13,194 nt of DNA from an uncultured Bacillaceae bacterium (GTDB lineage: Bacteria; Bacillota; Bacilli; Bacillales; Pradoshiaceae), in assembly GCA_904501845.1 (NCBI GenBank), contig CAJGCH010000052.1, positions 1-13,194 on the forward strand, in the 5' to 3' direction. The notes below the pieces were generated by a model that had not been told where the DNA came from, did not search any database, and was given only the letters and a program-made list of their open reading frames with translations. The translations under genes and the position numbers were made by a program. Below are positions 6,283-12,922 of the stretch, piece after piece (the stretch's first letter is position 1; every line of letters begins with the position of its first letter).

Positions 6283-7770
6283 ATGAAACATTATCAAGAT
6301 GACAGCTTTGCATTACATACAGATCTCTATCAAATCAATATGATGGAAACATACTTCAGAGACGGAATTCATAATAAGAAAGCTGTCTTTGATGTTTATT
6401 TTAGACGTAATCCATTTGGAAATGGCTATGCTATCTTTGCTGGCCTTGAACGTGTAATTACGTATATTAAGGAGCTGCGCTTTAGCGACAGTGATCTTGA
6501 CTATTTGCGCAATGAGGCCGGTTACTCCGAAGATTTCCTTGTATTTCTTAAGGACCTTAAATTCACGGGAACAATCAGAAGTATGAAGGAAGGGGAGCTC
6601 GTTTTCGAGAATGAGCCGCTGATGCGGATTGAAGCACCACTAGCAGAGGCGCAGCTTGTTGAGACAGCGATCCTTAATATTGTCAATTACCAGACGCTGA
6701 TTGCGACGAAAGCGTCCAGATTAAGCATCGTTGCTGATGGCGACCCTTTGTTTGAATTCGGGACAAGGAGGGCGCAGGAAACGGAAGCGGCACTTTGGGG
6801 AACGCGCGCTGCCTTTATCGGAGGATTCCAGGCGACGAGTAATGTTCGTGCGGGCAAGCTATTTGGCATCCCGGTCGTTGGCACGCATGCGCATGCCCTT
6901 GTTCAAACCTATCGTGATGAATATACGGCCTTTAAGAAATATGCAGAATCGCATTATGATTGCACCTTCCTTGTTGATACATATGATACATTGCGTTCAG
7001 GTGTACCGACAGCAATCAGGGTGGCAAAGGAAATGGGCGATAAAATCAAATTCAAGGCTATTCGCCTTGATAGCGGAGACTTGGCTTATTTATCTAAAAA
7101 AGCTAGAGTCATGCTAGATGAAGCCGGTTTTACGGATACGATGATTACAGCCTCCAATGACTTGGATGAAGCAACTATTCTTAACCTGAAAGCTCAAGGT
7201 GCCAAGATTGATATGTGGGGTGTCGGCACAAAGCTCATCACGGCTTATGACCAGCCTGCACTTGGTGCCGTTTATAAGATGGTCAGCATAGAAGGCGATA
7301 ATGGGGAAATGTCTGATAGAATCAAAATCAGCGGAAACCCTGAAAAAGTAACAACACCGGGGATGAAAAACGTTTATCGCATCATTAACCGAGAAACGAA
7401 AAAATCAGAGGGGGATTATATCACGCTAGAAGGAGAAAATCCGCAAGAAGAAAAAACCCTGACGATGTTCCATCCGGTGCATACCTTCATCTCCAAGGAA
7501 GTCACTGACTTTGACGCAGTGCCCCTCCATGAAACGGTTTTTGATCATGGCGAGCTGATCTATGAGACACCAGAGCTTGCGGATATCCAGAAATTCGCCA
7601 ATGATAATCTATCCGTGCTTTGGGATGAATATAAACGCTTCCTGAACCCTGAGAAATACCCTGTTGACCTTAGCCCTAAATGCTGGGAAAACAAACGTAT
7701 TCTTATTCAGGAAGTTCAGGAGCAGGTTAGGCGGAACCGGGAGCTTATTAAGAATTGGAAAAGTGAATAA
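6283..7770 (+). CDS. pncB: Nicotinate phosphoribosyltransferase
   Basis: This 495-residue enzyme makes nicotinate mononucleotide from nicotinate and PRPP with ATP hydrolysis, directly using the product of pncA. Family features visible: TDLYQINM near the N-terminus (13-20), EFGTRR at 158-163, GTHAH at 200-204, whose second His204 corresponds to the phosphorylated histidine of the family, DTYDTLRSG (232-240) and RLDSGDL shortly after. The ATG at 6283 is preferred over the adjacent in-frame TTG at 6280, because GGAGG at 6271-6275 is seven bases from the ATG and too close to the TTG. Length agrees with the long Gram-positive PncB form. A terminator follows the stop. Confidence 0.95.
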   Translation: MKHYQDDSFALHTDLYQINMMETYFRDGIHNKKAVFDVYFRRNPFGNGYAIFAGLERVITYIKELRFSDSDLDYLRNEAGYSEDFLVFLKDLKFTGTIRSMKEGELVFENEPLMRIEAPLAEAQLVETAILNIVNYQTLIATKASRLSIVADGDPLFEFGTRRAQETEAALWGTRAAFIGGFQATSNVRAGKLFGIPVVGTHAHALVQTYRDEYTAFKKYAESHYDCTFLVDTYDTLRSGVPTAIRVAKEMGDKIKFKAIRLDSGDLAYLSKKARVMLDEAGFTDTMITASNDLDEATILNLKAQGAKIDMWGVGTKLITAYDQPALGAVYKMVSIEGDNGEMSDRIKISGNPEKVTTPGMKNVYRIINRETKKSEGDYITLEGENPQEEKTLTMFHPVHTFISKEVTDFDAVPLHETVFDHGELIYETPELADIQKFANDNLSVLWDEYKRFLNPEKYPVDLSPKCWENKRILIQEVQEQVRRNRELIKNWKSE

Positions 7771-7787
7771 GGTATGGATTGCTTAAG

Positions 7788-7819
7788 ACAGGTGGAATGG
7801 TTATTTCCGCCTGTTTTTT
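7788..7819 (+). terminator. Intrinsic terminator after pncB
   Basis: ACAGGTGGAA (7788-7797) pairs with TTCCGCCTGT (7805-7814), one G-U wobble, followed by six T bases. It closes the pncA-pncB operon. Confidence 0.92.
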
Positions 7820-7962
7820 ATAGGCTCATTCCCTTCTGACCCATTAAAAAACCGAGTTTCAAAAAAGTAATTAAAAATTTTCCGAAAAGTCTATCTGCCC
7901 ATGTGAATTAATATTATAATCGACCTAAAATAACAAAAAGTGGAGATGAGAGGAATAATAAA

Positions 7963-8025
7963 ATGCGATGGACTTTTACATATCCTATTAGAAGAAATCA
8001 CTATTTATTGTTATCCACGAATTAG
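7963..8025 (+). CDS. Possible 20-residue leader peptide upstream of ywrD-like gene
   Basis: The ATG at 7963 is preceded by GAGAGG at a workable distance (about nine bases) and lies some 40 bases after a TATAAT box. It encodes 20 residues beginning MRWTFTYPIRRNHY and ending LLLSTN. It is basic and aromatic, has no run of one amino acid that would suggest classical attenuation, and no clear terminator follows it. It could be a leader peptide, a small protein or chance; the ribosome site is the only positive sign. Confidence 0.3.
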   Translation: MRWTFTYPIRRNHYLLLSTN

Positions 8026-8055
8026 GGGTCGGTAGGTATATTGACTATTTTTTTC

Positions 8056-8070
8056 GACAACCTAGTTGTC
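8056..8070. promoter_or_regulatory. Perfect inverted repeat GACAAC-CTA-GTTGTC
   Basis: Six-base perfect arms around three bases, 64 bases upstream of the ywrD-like start and just after TTGACT. It is a plausible repressor or activator site for the transporter group. In B. subtilis this cluster includes an Lrp-type regulator gene (ywrC) that is not present here. Confidence 0.4.
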
Positions 8071-8134
8071 TGAAACTCAGTGATTACATAGATAATACGC
8101 AGTTTGTAAAGGGAAATGAGGAGGAGAGGAAGAA

Positions 8135-9745
8135 ATGAATTTTGACTATTTGTATCATCCATACCAGTCCCAGAGAAATACAGTTATCGCGAAGAAAGGG
8201 ATGGTAGCTACCTCCCAGCCACTGGCCGCACAAGCTGGCCTTGAGATTTTGAAAAAAGGCGGAAACGCCATTGATGCAGCGATAGCTACTGCTGCTGCTC
8301 TTACTGTCGTTGAGCCTACTTCAAATGGAATTGGCGGTGATGCGTTCGCGCTTGTTTGGACAGATGGTGAATTGCATGGCCTGAACGCAAGCGGTCCAGC
8401 CCCGCAATCTATTTCAATTGAAGCCGTACAGGAACAGGGGCATAAATCCATCCCGGCACATGGCGTGCTGCCGATTACGGTTCCCGGTGCTCCATCAGCC
8501 TGGAGTGAGCTATCGAAAAGATTTGGAAAGTTACCTTTGAGTGAGGTTTTGGCACCAGCAATACGATATGCAGAAGAAGGGTATCCTCTAAGCCCAACGT
8601 TAGGCAAGAACTGGTCCAAAGATTACCAAAAGTTCAAGGAGCTCTTTAAAGGCGAGGAGTATACCCCATGGTTTGATACCTTTGCGCCAAATGGGAGAGC
8701 GCCAAAAATAGGAGAAATCTGGTCATCTCAAGGTCATGCGGACACGTTAAGGTCTATAGCGGAGTCAGAGGGAGAAAGTTTTTATCGAGGTTCCATTGCA
8801 GAAAAAATAGCAGGGTTTATCCAAAAGTATGATGGTTTTCTTTCGCTTGAAGATTTGGCAGCCTATAAAGCAGAATGGGTAAAACCAATCTCGGTCCATT
8901 ATAAAGGATACGATGTTTGGGAAATCCCGCCCAATGGGCAAGGTCTTGTTGCGCTAATGGCTTTAAATATTTTAAAAGGCCTTGAATTAGGTGAAAGAGA
9001 ATCTGCAGATAGTTATCATAAGTTAATTGAATCCATGAAACTTGCGTATACAGACGGCAAAGCCTTTATTACCGAGGAGTCAAAAATGCCTCATACCGTG
9101 TGTGAACTATTATCAGAGGAATATGCCGTCATGCGCAGAGGGTTAATTGGCGAAAAAGCCTTAGAGCCAAAGCCGCTAAGACCGCCATCAGGCGGGACAG
9201 TCTATTTGGCGGCAGCTGATGAGGAAGGCAATATGGTTTCATTCATTCAAAGTAATTATATGGGATTTGGCTCAGGGATAGTCATACCTGGAACCGGGAT
9301 AAGCATGCAAAACCGCGGATATGACTTTTCGCTTGATCCTTCACACGCGAATTCTCTTCAGCCGGGCAAGAAAACCTACCATACGATTATACCGGGTTTC
9401 CTGACAAGAGATAATGAAGCGGTCGGCCCTTTCGGGGTGATGGGCGGTTATATGCAGCCGCAAGGACATTTACAAGTGATAACCAACACGATAGATTATC
9501 ATTTGCATCCGCAGGCAGCGCTTGATGCTGCCAGGTGGCAGTGGATTGCAGGGAAGAAAATTATGGTGGAGCCAGAATTCCCTAATCATATTGCGCAAGC
9601 CTTGGTCAGGAAAGGCCACGATATTTTGGTGGCGACAGATACCGGGAGCTTTGGGCGCGGACAAATCATATGGAGAGATAAGGATACAGGAGTTTTATTT
9701 GGCGGAACAGAATCAAGAACGGATGGAACCATTGCCGCCTGGTAA
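8135..9745 (+). CDS. ywrD: Gamma-glutamyltransferase-family protein (YwrD-like)
   Basis: This 536-residue Ntn-hydrolase relative of gamma-glutamyl transpeptidase has no signal peptide, so it should be cytoplasmic, unlike secreted Ggt. Family marks are GMVATSQPLA (22-31), KKGGNAIDAAIA (40-51), GIGGDAF (65-71), PGAPSAW (117-123), PPNGQG (265-270) and PSGGTVYLAAADEEGNMVS (351-369). The last contains the likely self-cleavage nucleophile Thr355, which would start the small subunit. Canonical enzymes have TTHxS/V at this place; here it reads TVYLAAAD, a YwrD-branch variant, and the lid-loop region is also unlike Ggt. The substrate is therefore uncertain. GAGGAGGAGAGG precedes the ATG. Two CHR transporter genes follow, as in the B. 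subtilis ywrD-ywrA region. Confidence 0.88.
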   Translation: MNFDYLYHPYQSQRNTVIAKKGMVATSQPLAAQAGLEILKKGGNAIDAAIATAAALTVVEPTSNGIGGDAFALVWTDGELHGLNASGPAPQSISIEAVQEQGHKSIPAHGVLPITVPGAPSAWSELSKRFGKLPLSEVLAPAIRYAEEGYPLSPTLGKNWSKDYQKFKELFKGEEYTPWFDTFAPNGRAPKIGEIWSSQGHADTLRSIAESEGESFYRGSIAEKIAGFIQKYDGFLSLEDLAAYKAEWVKPISVHYKGYDVWEIPPNGQGLVALMALNILKGLELGERESADSYHKLIESMKLAYTDGKAFITEESKMPHTVCELLSEEYAVMRRGLIGEKALEPKPLRPPSGGTVYLAAADEEGNMVSFIQSNYMGFGSGIVIPGTGISMQNRGYDFSLDPSHANSLQPGKKTYHTIIPGFLTRDNEAVGPFGVMGGYMQPQGHLQVITNTIDYHLHPQAALDAARWQWIAGKKIMVEPEFPNHIAQALVRKGHDILVATDTGSFGRGQIIWRDKDTGVLFGGTESRTDGTIAAW

Positions 9746-9756
9746 AAGGGGCATAT

Positions 9757-9792
9757 GGCTGGTTGGATAAGGTCATGGCAATCCAGCCAGCC
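9757..9792 (+). repeat. Stable hairpin just after ywrD-like stop
   Basis: GGCTGGTTGGAT (9757-9768) pairs with ATCCAGCCAGCC (9781-9792), 12 base pairs with one wobble, around a 12-base loop. There is no T-run afterwards (TATTCGTATG follows), so it is not a standard terminator. It may stabilise the upstream mRNA end or reduce read-through into the transporters. A weak TTGACT-N16-AATAGT at 9852-9879 might start a separate transporter transcript. Confidence 0.65.
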
Positions 9793-9907
9793 TATTCGTA
9801 TGCAATTTGATGTTGGTTTGATCCATTGGTTCTTATATTTTTGCACGTGGATTGACTGAAGGAGCACCTATTGAATAGTAACTGATGATGGAGAGAAGGA
9901 TGATTAT

Positions 9908-10480
9908 ATGACGCAATGGCAATTGTTTTTGGCTTTTTTTCGAGTGGGCATGCTTGGGTATGGAGGGGGACCGTCATCCATACCGCTTGTCCATCAAGAG
10001 GTCGTGAAGAAATATGGGTGGATGGATGATGATGAATTCGCGGATGTATTGGCGCTTGGCAATACCCTGCCAGGACCGATTGCGACGAAAATGGCAGGGT
10101 ATATCGGATATCGGGTGGCCGGGATTACCGGAATGTTAAATGCCCTCCTATCAACAATTTTGCCGACGATTGTCCTGATGATTGCTTTGTTAACAACGGT
10201 TGCTTCATTTAAGGATTATACATGGGTAAAGGGGATGACAGTGGCTGTCATGCCAGTGGTCGGAGTCATGCTCGCTGTTTTAACGTTCGACTTCTATCGT
10301 AAATCTACTGAAACGCTTGGATGGGGGAAGTCTTTAGTCCTCATAGCTGTAAGCTTTGGACTAATTGAATTGCTTGGCTTGCATCCGGCTATATTGATTG
10401 CAGCACTATTAGTGGCGGCAATCTCCAAAAGAGATCCGAAGAAGACAAGTGAAATAGAAGCAAAGAGGGAAGAGCAATGA
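9908..10480 (+). CDS. ywrB: Half-size chromate transporter, first subunit (CHR family, YwrB-like)
   Basis: This 190-residue membrane protein is one half of a short-chain CHR (ChrA) transporter. The family signature GYGGGPSSIPLV lies at residues 17-28 and the second signature ALGNTLPGPIATKMAGYIGY at 49-68; hydrophobic segments follow at about 72-100, 108-129 and 141-172, then a charged tail. Full-length ChrA proteins carry two such domains; here they are split into two adjacent genes. The pair would act as a heterodimer in the membrane, nominally exporting chromate, though the natural anion for many Bacillus members is unknown. GAGAAGGA sits seven bases before the ATG. Its TGA overlaps the next ATG (ATGA at 10477-10480), indicating coupled synthesis. 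Confidence 0.92.
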   Translation: MTQWQLFLAFFRVGMLGYGGGPSSIPLVHQEVVKKYGWMDDDEFADVLALGNTLPGPIATKMAGYIGYRVAGITGMLNALLSTILPTIVLMIALLTTVASFKDYTWVKGMTVAVMPVVGVMLAVLTFDFYRKSTETLGWGKSLVLIAVSFGLIELLGLHPAILIAALLVAAISKRDPKKTSEIEAKREEQ

Positions 10481-11010
10481 TTATCTATTGGCAAATATTT
10501 TTGGCGTTTTTTATACCAGGCATTCTAGGATATGGCGGAGGTCCAGCCTCCATCCCGTTAATTGAAAATGAAGTGGTTGATCGTTATGAATGGATGGATG
10601 TCAATGAATTTAGTGAGGCGCTTGCTATTGGAAATGCACTGCCAGGACCAATCGCGACCAAAATGGCCGGGTATATAGGGTACGAGGAAGGCGGAATAAT
10701 AGGCGGAATAATAGGCGTTTTTGCCACAGTGGCCCCTTCATTATTTCTAATGATTATCCTGCTGGGATTTTTATACCGTTATAAGGAATCCCCTAAAGTA
10801 AAGAGGATGACCAGCTATATTAGACCAACAATTGCTGTCTTGCTCGGTGTGATGGCTTTTAATTTCTTCTGCACTTCTTATTCAGACTCAGGAATATGGC
10901 AAACCTTATTTTTGGTCGTCATAAGTTTCTTGCTTTTGGAAAGATGGAAGGTTCATCCGGCTTTAGTGATTATGGCCGCTATGTGTTATGGTGCAGTGTT
11001 TATGGGCTAG
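10477..11010 (+). CDS. ywrA: Half-size chromate transporter, second subunit (CHR family, YwrA-like)
   Basis: This 177-residue partner of the preceding subunit is similar in sequence: LGYGGGPASIPLI at residues 17-29 and AIGNALPGPIATKMAGYIGY at 50-69 repeat the first protein's motifs almost exactly, showing the two arose by duplication. Hydrophobic segments lie at about 72-99, 117-132, 141-154 and 161-176. Two half-size genes in tandem are the usual arrangement of short-chain CHR transporters in Bacillus. The coupled start (ATGA) supports a heterodimer. A 12-base tandem repeat in the gene (10690-10717) encodes GGIIGGIIG. Substrate is inferred from the family only. No strong terminator directly follows the stop. 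Confidence 0.92.
   Translation: MIIYWQIFLAFFIPGILGYGGGPASIPLIENEVVDRYEWMDVNEFSEALAIGNALPGPIATKMAGYIGYEEGGIIGGIIGVFATVAPSLFLMIILLGFLYRYKESPKVKRMTSYIRPTIAVLLGVMAFNFFCTSYSDSGIWQTLFLVVISFLLLERWKVHPALVIMAAMCYGAVFMG
10690..10717 (+). repeat. In-frame 12-base tandem repeat in the second CHR gene
   Basis: GGCGGAATAATA occurs twice in direct tandem (10690-10701 and 10702-10713) and is followed by a partial third copy (GGCG). It encodes Gly-Gly-Ile-Ile twice at the start of a membrane helix, so slippage would change helix length by four residues without breaking the frame. Confidence 0.85.
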
Positions 11011-11121
11011 GCTTTTTCGCGTTGGCATCTGCATAAGTTAAGACCAAATCAGAATCAGGCGCCTCCTCACCTCTTTCTAGTTTTCAATCTGTGTATAATT
11101 TTTGAATATTAAATTAAAGCA

Positions 11122-11150
11122 TTTACGCGTTAAAGCAATGATGTTAGAAT
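11122..11150 (+). promoter_or_regulatory. Promoter of the candidate small RNA
   Basis: TTTACG (11122-11127) and TAGAAT (11145-11150) are separated by exactly 17 bases, a fair sigma-A promoter, giving a start near 11157. A second TATAAT at 11094-11099 lacks a good -35. The next downstream element is a terminator rather than an ORF. Confidence 0.55.
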
Positions 11151-11156
11151 GAATGT

Positions 11157-11236
11157 GTTATCGTACGCGATGACCTCCTAGTAGATTCACCATGGAAACC
11201 GTCCCTGAATTGAGATGTTGGGGGCGGTGTTTTTTG
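11157..11236 (+). ncRNA. Candidate ~80-nt small RNA with anti-Shine-Dalgarno motif
   Basis: A promoter and a terminator enclose about 80 bases with no plausible coding region. The 5' end can fold as a hairpin (11158-11163 with 11168-11173, loop TACG). Next comes ACCTCCTAG (11173-11181), single-stranded in this fold and complementary to ribosome sites of the AGGAGGT kind. A short linker follows, then the terminator hairpin at 11198-11228. This is the usual plan of Firmicute trans-acting small RNAs that mask ribosome sites. It is not a riboswitch class I recognise, and the regulator gene downstream appears to have its own start region. Existence as an RNA is inferred from the layout alone. Confidence 0.5.
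11198..11235 (+). terminator. Intrinsic terminator of the candidate small RNA
   Basis: ACCGTCCC (11198-11205) pairs with GGGGCGGT (11221-11228), one G-U wobble, around a 15-base loop, followed by six T bases (11230-11235). It is over 185 bases beyond the second CHR gene, so it may also end read-through from that operon. Confidence 0.85.
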
Positions 11237-11387
11237 TATAGCTTTCTTCTATAAAAGACAGGGATTTGCATGTCTCTAAATGTAGAATAAGCACGAAAAA
11301 AGCCCTTGAAAATCAGTAAAGTTGACTCATAGTCTCATTGGCCGGCTTGTTGTATACTATTGAAAATTAAAGTAAGAAGGTGGGTAC
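11237..11387 (+). promoter_or_regulatory. Control region of the XRE-TPR regulator gene
   Basis: TATACT at 11353-11358 is the best -10 box, with a weak TAGTCT at 11330-11335 as -35 (17-base spacing). TTGACT at 11322-11327 is close to consensus but 25 bases away, so the promoter may need an activator. An interrupted inverted repeat AGACA-N10-TGTCT lies at 11256-11275. AGAAGGTGGG precedes the start codon. Confidence 0.4.
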
Positions 11388-12611
11388 ATGAATGTAGGTT
11401 CGCTGATTAAATATTATCGGACGAAGCAAGGGATGACACAAAGTGAACTTGTTGAAGGCATTTGCTCGGTACCTCATCTTAGTAAAATCGAGAACAATGG
11501 GAAGGAGGCTAATGATCAAACCATTGATTTGCTTTTGAAAAGGCTTGGGGCCAATTTGATGGAGGTTCAGCAAAAGAATGTATTGATTGAGAAATTACTA
11601 GATGAATGGATCAATGACATTAATTATTTGCAGGTTGAAAAGGCTAGAGAGCTTTATGACCATCTTTCAGGGCTATCTGAATTTATTGCCTACACACCGC
11701 ATCTTTACTTATATGAACTGTATAAATTGCGCTATTACCTCTTGGTAAGAGAGACGGATAAGGCGAAGATTCATTATAAATGGCTAGAGAAGCACAAAAA
11801 GAATTTTTCCTATCAAGAATTATACTTATTGCATTACTATCATGCCATTTGCCTGATTGTTCAGAATAAATACCGTCAAGCGAATGAGGTACTCGACGAG
11901 CTAATCGTCTCGCAGGGCGAAGGAGTTACCGCATCTGGAGATGTTTACTATCATTTGGCGCTCGTGAAATGTCATATTGAGCAGCCTGGCTATGCCATTT
12001 TTTACGGGAAGCAGGCGTTAACGTCTTTTACGGCTGATTATAACCTCAAAAGGATGCTTCATACATTGATGATTATGGGGATAAGCTATACTGACTCTGG
12101 GATTTATGAGGTGGCGTTAGATTGCTATAAGCATTTAGAGCGCAATGCGGAGATTCTCGGGGAAATAGAGATGTTATTATTCACCTATCATAACATCGGT
12201 TATTTGAAGCAGAAGATGGGGAAGTTGAAGGAGGCAAGGGATTATTACAAGAGGGCCATGGGCTCTAGCATGGATGATGCCTATTCCTACATGGTCAGCC
12301 TGTATTCTTATGCTGAGACGTCCTTCTATCTGGAGGATTATCCTGTTGCGAAAAAAAGCTTCGACGATCTGCAGAAAGAGGCGATGCAGGCAGGCGTGAA
12401 AATCTATCAAATCCTTCCTAATTATTATTTATACATGATGAATGGGGAGGAAGAGAAAGCGATCCGGTATTTGGAAGAATACACACTGCCTTATTTATAT
12501 GATAAGGAGCTGAGTTTTACAGATATCCGGTCAGTTAATAAAATTTTGGCAGATTATTATAAAAAAGCAGGAAAGTTTAAAGAAGCGCTGCAATATACTT
12601 ATATGGAATAA
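11388..12611 (+). CDS. XRE-family HTH regulator with TPR domain (RRNPP-type, NprR/PlcR-like)
   Basis: This 407-residue cytoplasmic regulator is of the peptide-responsive RRNPP plan. An XRE helix-turn-helix spans residues 5-58 (IKYYRTKQGMTQSELVEG, then the recognition helix SVPHLSKIENN). Most of the rest is paired helices of tetratricopeptide type, clearest at about 227-256, 264-291, 304-330 and 383-405. Length and order match NprR and PlcR, whose TPR domains bind short re-imported signalling peptides and control secreted proteases and virulence or sporulation genes. A 12-codon ORF with its own ribosome site begins 20 bases after the stop, and the next gene is a secreted protein, so a sensor-signal-target unit is inferred. 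The final TPR helix ends abruptly at the C-terminus. The peptide-sensing role is not shown by sequence alone. Confidence 0.88.
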   Translation: MNVGSLIKYYRTKQGMTQSELVEGICSVPHLSKIENNGKEANDQTIDLLLKRLGANLMEVQQKNVLIEKLLDEWINDINYLQVEKARELYDHLSGLSEFIAYTPHLYLYELYKLRYYLLVRETDKAKIHYKWLEKHKKNFSYQELYLLHYYHAICLIVQNKYRQANEVLDELIVSQGEGVTASGDVYYHLALVKCHIEQPGYAIFYGKQALTSFTADYNLKRMLHTLMIMGISYTDSGIYEVALDCYKHLERNAEILGEIEMLLFTYHNIGYLKQKMGKLKEARDYYKRAMGSSMDDAYSYMVSLYSYAETSFYLEDYPVAKKSFDDLQKEAMQAGVKIYQILPNYYLYMMNGEEEKAIRYLEEYTLPYLYDKELSFTDIRSVNKILADYYKKAGKFKEALQYTYME

Positions 12612-12631
12612 GTTGATAAGGGGGAATAGAG

Positions 12632-12670
12632 ATGAACCATAAAGCACCTATCCTGCCGCCGGTCACTTAA
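12632..12670 (+). CDS. 12-residue ORF between RRNPP-type regulator and its terminator (candidate leaderless signal peptide)
   Basis: The ORF encodes MNHKAPILPPVT and stops with TAA. A strong AAGGGGG ribosome site lies seven bases before the ATG, and the start is only 20 bases after the regulator stop, so translation may be coupled. The reading frame differs from the regulator's, and an in-frame TAA just upstream rules out a longer N-terminus. The terminator begins 18 bases after the stop, so the ORF is the last item of the regulator transcript. It has no export signal; known Bacillus partners (NprX, PapR) are over 40 residues and secreted. The only parallel I know is leaderless SIP of streptococcal RopB. 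The hydrophobic, proline-rich tail resembles mature RRNPP peptides in size. It could still be chance. Confidence 0.5.
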   Translation: MNHKAPILPPVT

Positions 12671-12688
12671 ACATTGAATATGATGCAA

Positions 12689-12719
12689 ACCGATTGCAAA
12701 TGGCAATCGGTGTTTTTTT
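12689..12719 (+). terminator. Intrinsic terminator of the regulator-peptide unit
   Basis: ACCGATTGC (12689-12697) pairs perfectly with GCAATCGGT (12703-12711) around a five-base loop, followed by seven T bases. It separates the regulator unit from the secreted-protein gene. Confidence 0.95.
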
Positions 12720-12922
12720 GTTTTCTTTGTGCATAAATTTTCTTGGGAAAACAATAAAATGATAGGCACAAACACCTGTTTTGTTTTTGACAGGTTTGGT
12801 ACTTCTTCCATGTAAAAAAACAAGTGTTTTGTAGAAAAATAATGAAATAAGTAAAATTATGTAACTTTAATAATATAATTTGGTTGGGAAATTTTTAGAT
12901 ATTTTTGATTATTCAAACTATT

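Larger units (their letters stand above)
7821..8134 (+). other. AT-rich leader region between pncB and the ywrD-like gene
   Basis: This stretch of about 310 bases holds no long ORF. It contains a TATAAT at 7915-7920 (no good -35), a 20-codon ORF with a ribosome site (7963-8025), TTGACT at 8041-8046 followed by an inverted repeat (8056-8070), and GATAAT at 8091-8096 as a possible -10 nearer the gene. It is the probable control region of the ywrD-chromate transporter group. Confidence 0.6.

Noticed and set aside
8155..8619. 154-codon minus-strand ORF over the ywrD-like gene, and a similar one at 2332-2796 over the patatin gene
   Set aside because: Both are shadows of well-supported genes on the other strand, with no domain or ribosome site.
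11157..11236. Riboswitch or T-box leader for the regulator gene
   Set aside because: No conserved T-box, purine, preQ1, fluoride or GEMM core could be found, and the terminator is about 150 bases before the next gene, which has its own -10 box.
12600..12661. Possible frameshift that truncated the XRE-TPR regulator
   Set aside because: The last TPR helix ends abruptly and another frame reads on for ten codons, but 407 residues is close to the normal family length and the downstream ORF has its own ribosome site. There is no sequence proof of a lost C-terminus.
12774..12795. ACCTGT/ACAGGT hairpin as a second terminator
   Set aside because: The stem is short, the loop is long and no T-run follows in either direction.
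12759..12815. 18-codon ORF (begins MIGTNTCFVFDRF) after the regulator terminator, considered as a signal-peptide gene
   Set aside because: It has only a weak ribosome site, lies beyond the terminator, overlaps a hairpin and lacks an export signal. The 12-codon ORF before the terminator is better supported.
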